The notes below the pieces were generated by a model. That model searched no databases and was not told the origin of the DNA. It was given only the letters and a program-made list of their open reading frames with translations. The translations under genes and the position numbers were made by a program. A stretch of 37,728 nucleotides of DNA, from NCBI GenBank assembly GCA_015680685.1, contig MNCI01014546.1, positions 273,084-310,811 of the forward strand, written 5' to 3'. The DNA is from Gnetum montanum (taxonomy: Eukaryota > Streptophyta > Gnetopsida > Gnetales > Gnetaceae). Of the stretch, positions 31,919 through 37,728 are shown piece by piece (within the stretch, counting starts at the first letter, position 1; every line of letters begins with the position of its first letter).

Positions 31919-34418
31919 ATGCCAAGACCTGGACCAAGGCCTTATGAGTGCGTCAGGAGAGCATGGCACAGCGAGAGCCACAGCACCATGAGAGGAGAAC
32001 TGACGCAAGAGATTTTCAGGTAATGTTTGGTTTTTTTCTCTCTCTCTTTTTCGGTTGTCTGCTTCTCTGCTCTGTTTTCCTGTCAGATTATGGGGCATTA
32101 CGTGCATATTTTTCTGGCACCAATGCGTAATGTGGTTGGGACGATATCAGGGTAGTGTTTTTGAGACAGAAGCCTGAGGCAAGGATTTCCGGCAATGACC
32201 CTTCACTGTTGAACATTTGTTTGCAGTTTCCCGATGCAGAATTGTAGCACAGTTTTTCATCATTTTGTTGGACAAAGAATCAAGTATATGGTTTTTATTT
32301 TCTTGTCATTGAATTTGCATAGTGTTGTTCACCACTGCTCTATAACGAACGGACTTTTGACCATGGTTGAAACTTGGATTTGCTTGCCTATTTCTGTGTC
32401 ATTTTGATTTCAGACACCAACCAGTTGGGAACTCCATGAGATCTTTCTAGAAAACATGTTGGGGAATCAAAGGCCATTTACGAGGAGCTTATTGTTCTGT
32501 TTTTTATCTTTCAGGCTAGCGTTCGAGATACATGGTCCTACGACTAGACAAAATAAAGAATGGCAACTGAAGTTGCCTTACGTGGTTCGCCGAGCAGAGG
32601 AAATCCTATATTCCAAAGCGAATTCAGAGGTACCTGTAAACATATTGATTCTTTCTTGTTCCGTCTGGTTCCCCTGTATTGAAGAGTGTTCCAATGTATT
32701 TCTGGTAATATTTTCCATGGATGTAAATGTCCAGGTAGAGTACATGGACCTGAAAACCTTGAGATCTCGTGTGGAGGATGCCGTGAATCTTATGATCCGG
32801 AGAGATGAAAGCACAGAGCAGGGCCACTTCCTGAAGCCGTGTGTGGAAGGTATGTTCATTTTCGAAACGTTTGTGATCCCTATTCTCAGCCATATCATGT
32901 TATTAATTGTTCATGAATGGCTGTTGGCCGGTAGATAAACTTGATAGTAGGTATGGTCTGTAAAGATTGAAGTAATATCTTATTTTGCAACCCTTTTTTG
33001 TTTTGTTGGAGCAATTTTAAGTGGGGAACTTAACTTTGTTACATACAGCTGCCTTATACCTGGGATGCCATCCTAACAAAACTCCAAGAGGACAGAGGCA
33101 CAATTCACGCATATGTGTAGGAAACAGCCAGCGATCCGGTAACAACGGTCCAACTCAAGCTTTTGTTTCTCCAATACCAAAACATCAGGAATGCAACGGG
33201 TTTGTCAACACAGCTGAAGTAAAATCAAAGGAAAGTAACTCTTGCCCTTTAAATTACAATGGAGGAAATGCATCACCATCAACATCCTTGAAAGCAGCCT
33301 TAGAGAAACAGCATTGTCCTTCAGCTGTGCTTTCAAGGCCACCTGCTTACCTTGGCCCATCAATGGTGCCCAGTTCAAGAGTTGATAGCACCCACTCAGT
33401 CACCGATATGATGTTCGGCGGTCCTCATCCATGCTCTGCAACAAGGGTAAATTCATCAAGGAATCTCAACAAATTTATGTATCCGATGGTTAATGAAGGA
33501 TTTGAGGCACAGGACTTAAACACAGCGGCTTCAAAAGGATTACTTGTTCAAAACCTCAACAGTCCTCAGGCAAGGTTGGATAGTGGGGTCATCTTTCAAA
33601 CACCATGGCCTCCAATGCCAGCTTCAAAACCTGCAACTTTCCCAGTTTCCAACCCATGGCTTAAGACAGCTTTTTATCCGGGAACCCTTTCGGATCATGT
33701 CTGTGTTTTACCTTCTCAAGCAGAAGCAGGGACAAATCCTGTAAGACGACCTTCCCCCTCAGTGAATGGGGGGGATTCAATCTTGCAATGCCAAATACCT
33801 TTAGCATCCAAACATGGTTGTTTCCCTGTGATTTGCAAGGGAAAGACCATTTCCAATGTCTCCGTTGATGACTTAAGGTATAATACAGAAAATTCCTACA
33901 GAGCTGTTCCTATTGATCTAACCAAAGTGCCAAGAGGTTCACCAGAAGTATGCAGGGCGCCAGATGATAGTGGTTGTGATCTTCATTTAAGATTGGGTCC
34001 ATCAACCCCTGCATCGAGCTTCAAGATGGCATTCACTGGATATGAAGTGGAGGACTTGGAGTCTAGCAACTGTAGAGCAAAAACCAGTGCAGATGATTTG
34101 GAATCACTGAAGGTTAGTGATTCCTTTGTTTCAGGCTCGGTTGAATCAACCCAGGATGCCCTGACTATTTTGTCTCCATCACAGGCCTCAGATTTTGATC
34201 CCCAAGAGGTGGTGATTACTAGGGAAGGTAAAGGTTCAGACACCACCAGATATGGGCTGAGGACACATTGTTGTGCTGAAGTGCCAAACAAGATAGGTAG
34301 AAAATACCATCAAAGAATGGTCAAAGAAACATTTTCCAGGATTCCTGAAAAGCAAGACGAAATTTTGGATCTACAGATAGGCCTGGGTCTACCTCTGTCT
34401 CGAAGCTGTGGTATGTAG
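31919..34418 (+). CDS. KIX8/KIX9: KIX-domain transcriptional co-repressor adaptor (KIX8/KIX9-like), four exons
   Basis: Exons are 31919-32019, 32515-32629, 32735-32849 and 33049-34418. All three introns are GT-AG, and the joined frame of 1701 nt encodes 566 residues. The N-terminus MPRPGPRPYECVRRAWHS is the family signature. Residues about 10-110 form the KIX domain, with TRQNKEWQLKLPYVVRRAEE, ILYSKANSEVEYMDL and IRRDESTE conserved, followed by AALYLGC. The rest is low-complexity and Ser/Pro-rich, with two LxLxL (EAR) motifs: LHLRL at 422-426 and LGLPL at 556-560, the latter just before the C-terminus. In Arabidopsis, KIX8/KIX9 bind PEAPOD proteins through KIX and recruit TOPLESS through EAR, restraining meristemoid division and organ growth in the nucleus. 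That role is inferred here from family membership. Whether it is closer to KIX8 or KIX9 cannot be decided by eye. No defect is visible. Confidence 0.93.
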
Positions 34419-36550
34419 CAAAGCTGCCATAGTTTTGTCGGTATATCTTTTCAAGAGGCAAATATATAATATAGATCATCAATAGAAAATGCCCAATTTT
34501 TTTTTATATGGCATTTGTTTCAAAAGCTTGTTCTGCTTGTTCCGGTCTAAGCAAATGTTATAATGTATCCTATGTAGCCGTAGGAAAAGGTGTTCCTACA
34601 GGTTTTTCCCCAAGCCAAAAGAAAAAAAAGTAAATGCGGGAAGAGTGAATTCCAACTCAATGAAATGCATCAGAGGGTTTTTTTTTCCCTTCCCAAGCAA
34701 AATATCATAGGCAGTTATTTCCGTGCATCTATTATCTTTGTTGATGTTTCTGTAAATTTGCCCAAACACTGGCTGGGTCCAAAGGCCGGGCAGCATAGTC
34801 TTATAAAATATCAACAGAATTTTTGTCAACAATAGAGGTTTTTAAACATACTTTTAGCTTTAGTATTTCTTCATCAATGATCATCCAAAGCATGTCAGGG
34901 CTGAAAGAATCTGACTATTATTGTTTGACATTTATGGCTGAACTGATTTCCTACTTCAATGCCAGCTATTTATAAGGCGCGGACTTGCTGTTAGGAGGCC
35001 CGGTCGAAAATTTCATGATGGACAAACGATTGGTGGGTTACATGCCGTTTAAGGTAGGCATAAAACTGGCTTCCCCAGCTTCCCATTTTCACCTCTATCC
35101 AGGGAAGAAACAACAAAATGCTGCAATGGCAGAGTGGGAGCAGAGGCCCCATCAATCTTGGACAGACGCAAACATGCATACCGAATTTTTATCTGGCAAA
35201 AGAAGTGGATGGATGGATGGATGGATGGATTGCTTTCTATGCTTTGACGTGGAGCACTGCATTTAAGGAATCAGAAACATGTTCCCTGCAGAACATCATC
35301 TTCTTGCGTGTTGTCTTCAAAAACTTTGCCCCAGCTGTGTCGGTTTCTGTTTGCAGATAAGCTTGGATTCAGGCGTATGTGAGCGTCATATTTCGTATAC
35401 GTTCAACCCACTACAGCAAAAATCAACCAGTGCTTCCAGACAATCATATGTTTCGCAGTCCATTTAATATGGCCGCAGAGTCTGTAATGTACAAGCTAAT
35501 TTTAAAAAAATATATATGAAAAATCACTTGTACACGGGTAAAATGTAAAGACTTTTTCCCTGTAAAAGTTTCGAAATTCGGGCACTACCACACGCCTGTG
35601 TTATGCAGCTGAAATATAAACAATTAAACATGGTCTTGATACGGAGATGGCATAATTTGAAGGGGTTTTCATTTTGCTTATCAAAGTTAGCCCAGAAACT
35701 GTTGCCCGCAAACTTTTGAATCCGTCTTAAGCTTTCTGCCTGTCATTGATAGAAATTTTGCTTTGACTGCAATTGTTACCTCACGGCTGCGTGTATATCG
35801 TGACGAATTTTCATCCGAAGTGGCCGTTCTTTCATGTATCAACTAATGCCGCTAATGCATTTCAACATGGGGTTAAATTGGAAAGTTTAAAGGCATCTCG
35901 AATTTAATAAATCTTTCGGCAGCAAGTTTATAAGGGTTGTAAATTCTGCAATACGATGACATTTAATAAATCTACTGGCAGCAATTCAGCATATGCGGTG
36001 CTGTAACTTGTTCCAACATTCTGTGGTTTCTTTCGTTTTCTTCATCAATTGCCTTGATTACACCAGGGTTTTCATGGCCGCATTGCAACAAAATCTGCTT
36101 TGCAGCATTAACAAATTTTGATTTGGAGCTGCAAACAGCAGCCGGCTATGGAGGGCAAAGCGGCACTCGCTAGCGCCATGCACTCAACAACATTTGTTTA
36201 TTAGTGATGGTGATAGAGGGTATGCTCTGTAAGGAAGGATATATTAGCTCAGTGATAGTGATAGAGGATAGGCTCTTATGTGCCCCTACATGTATCAGCT
36301 CAGGTAAGTATTCAGACTCTCCGTGTATTTTCATAAGTAGAGCGTAGGAGATGCTGCTCAACATGCAATAGAATGCAAAAGAATGTTTATATATTAAAAA
36401 GAAAAAAAAAACTCAGCAGCATGTCTCATAGATCATTGGCAATATGTATGTCTGAATTGTGTGTACCTTTTTGCAAGAGGTTAAAACATTGTTTTTCTTA
36501 GCCATTTCTATTCTAGTTGAAAAAGATGACACAAAATGGTGTACATCATT
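34419..36550. other. 3' region of the KIX gene and intergenic sequence
   Basis: The first few hundred bases after the stop are probably the 3' untranslated region, but I see no canonical AATAAA close by, so its end is not placed. Beyond that no gene is recognisable. A (GGAT)n microsatellite lies at 35206-35230. Confidence 0.45.
35206..35230. repeat. (GGAT)n microsatellite
   Basis: About six consecutive GGAT units. Confidence 0.9.
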
Positions 36551-36558
36551 GCTTAAAC

Positions 36559-36702
36559 ATAAACAAGGTAAAAAATGTTAAGGCACATGCTATTCATTTT
36601 AGAAACAAAGGTAAAAGTGCCATAATGCTTTTTAGCAAAAACTAATATTTTTTGCCTCATTTGTATTTGGGCAAGTGTTGTAATGTTTTTTACCTTGTTT
36701 AT
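36559..36702. mobile_element. Small inverted-repeat element (MITE-like)
   Basis: The left arm at 36559-36590 (core ATAAACAAGGTAAAAAA) and the right arm at 36671-36702 (core TTTTTTACCTTGTTTAT) are near-perfect reverse complements over about 32 bases, enclosing an 80-base AT-rich centre without coding potential. Size and structure fit a miniature inverted-repeat element. No clear target duplication is seen. The arm core also recurs in the neighbouring 340-bp tandem repeat. Confidence 0.45.
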
Positions 36703-36780
36703 ATTTTTTTGATGAATGGGCTAATTTGATCAATTGCTAAGTGTCTATTGATAACATCTATATTTAAATAAATTATGTCA

Positions 36781-37641
36781 TTGGCAACATGAATGTGAGT
36801 CATTAAATGAATAAGGTGAAAAAAGTTACAGCAATTACCTTAGTTTTTGAAGCTTCTACAGGTGCAACACAATCAAGAAATCCAAATTTTCAATTTTACC
36901 CATGACTAAAATGCATACATGATGTTAGTTACATGAAATCACAAGCACGTTAAGATAGTCAGCTTAGGCAACATTTGCATTAAAATCCAAAAAGAAAAGC
37001 CACGATATAGACACAACCTCCCAAGAGTCTTCTTTTGAGATCCAAATATTAGTATAAAAGAAAAGTGTAGATCCGAAATTTCTTGAATGTTGGTTTAGAG
37101 GGGACTCTAATGTGGTAACATGAACATGAATCTTTTGGTCATTAAATAAACAAGGTGAAAAAATGTTACAACAATTACATTGGTTTTTGAAGCTTCTGTA
37201 GCTACAACATGATCGAGAAATCCAATTTTCCAATTTTACCCATGGCCAAAATGCATACATGATGTTAGTTGCATGAAATCACTAGCACCTTAAGACAGTG
37301 AGCTTAGGCAGCATTAGTCTGAAAATCCAAAAAGAAAAGCCACCATATAGATACAATCTTACAACGATACTCTTTTGGGATCCAAATGTTGGCATAAAAG
37401 AAAAGTGTAGATAAGACATTTCTTAATGGTTGGCTTAGAGAAGACTCTAATGTGGCAATATGAATGTGAATGTTTTCGTTGTTAAATAAACAAGCTGAAA
37501 AAAGTTACAAGAATTACCTTGGTTTTTGAAGCTTTTGCGGTTGCAACAGGATCAATAAACACAAATTTCCAATTTTACCCATGGTTGGAATGTATACATG
37601 ATGTTAGTTACATGAAATCATGAGCACCTCAAGACAGTTAG
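36781..37641. repeat. Tandem repeat, 340-bp period, about 2.5 copies
   Basis: Copies start at about 36781, 37111 and 37451. Shared blocks include AGTTACA/ATGTTACA, TTTTTGAAGCTTCT, AATTTTACCCATG, CATACATGATGTTAGTT and AAAAAGAAAAGCCAC. The copies differ by scattered substitutions and small indels. The third copy stops at 37641, where an LTR begins. No coding potential is shared. Confidence 0.85.
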
Positions 37642-37728
37642 TGATGAGACGCGATTTGCACTAGGCCACGATATCGCATCCCATGCGATACCGCGTACGC
37701 GATATCGCGTCTTCTCCTGCGATATCGC
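37642..37728 (+). repeat. Element E, start of an LTR with GATATC dyads
   Basis: TGATGAGACGCG begins at 37642 inside the third tandem-repeat copy and continues to the window edge. GATATC dyads (one decayed to GATACC) are spaced 17, 14 and 20 bases, exactly as in the D 3' LTR. No polypurine tract precedes it, so it is the left end of an element or a solo LTR. The five bases before it are GTTAG, the predicted target duplication. Confidence 0.75.

Noticed and set aside
31592-32107. 171-codon minus-strand frame
   Set aside because: It is antisense to the KIX leader, exon 1 and intron 1, where the plus-strand exon has a conserved family signature.
32578-32898. Minus-strand frames opposite KIX exons 2 and 3
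   Set aside because: They are antisense shadows of conserved coding exons.
32456-32938. 160-codon plus-strand frame read as one exon
   Set aside because: It runs through two introns of the KIX gene; the GT-AG junctions and family alignment show separate exons.
36781-37641. Regular repeats considered as a CRISPR-like array
   Set aside because: The unit is a 340-bp contiguous tandem repeat in a plant genome, without short repeat and spacer structure.

Overview
This window is nuclear DNA from a land plant. It is AT-rich, crowded with decayed LTR retrotransposons, and holds one recognisable protein-coding gene with GT-AG introns. The retrotransposon density and a host gene that looks divergent from the flowering-plant form suggest a large-genome plant, possibly a gymnosperm. 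That last point is inference only.

Positions 1-26153 are mostly a cluster of related Ty3/gypsy-like elements, labelled A to D here. A (minus strand, cut by the window edge) covers about 1-3404. B (plus strand, 5'-truncated) covers about 3600-7534. C (minus strand, complete) is 8664-15693 with target duplication ATTAT. D (plus strand, complete) is 17440-26148 with target duplication ATAGT. A fifth LTR, E, starts at 37642 and runs off the right edge. C and D share a layout I do not recognise as a standard element: LTR, tRNA-Asp-like primer site, Athila-type gag, poly(A) signal, about 1.3 kb of conserved non-coding spacer, a second internal promoter built like the LTR promoter, then a second ORF (ORF2), polypurine tract and LTR. 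ORF2 has a region resembling the 'putative plant transposon protein' domain followed by a long coiled coil. There is no reverse transcriptase, protease, RNase H or integrase and no room for them, so the family must be mobilised in trans.

The LTR promoters of C, D and E and the internal promoters of C and D contain arrays of the dyad GATATC spaced about 14, 17 or 20 bases, ending shortly before a TATA box. In B the same place in the LTR holds a different dyad (GATGCATC-like), and in A yet another repeat.

Positions 26154-31600 are low-complexity host sequence with many simple repeats. At 31919-34418 lies a four-exon gene encoding a 566-residue KIX-domain co-repressor adaptor of the plant KIX8/KIX9 type, with two LxLxL (EAR) motifs. 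Its reading frame closes exactly through all three introns and it appears functional. Downstream, 34419-37641 is non-coding, with a small inverted-repeat element and a 340-bp tandem repeat that is interrupted by LTR E.
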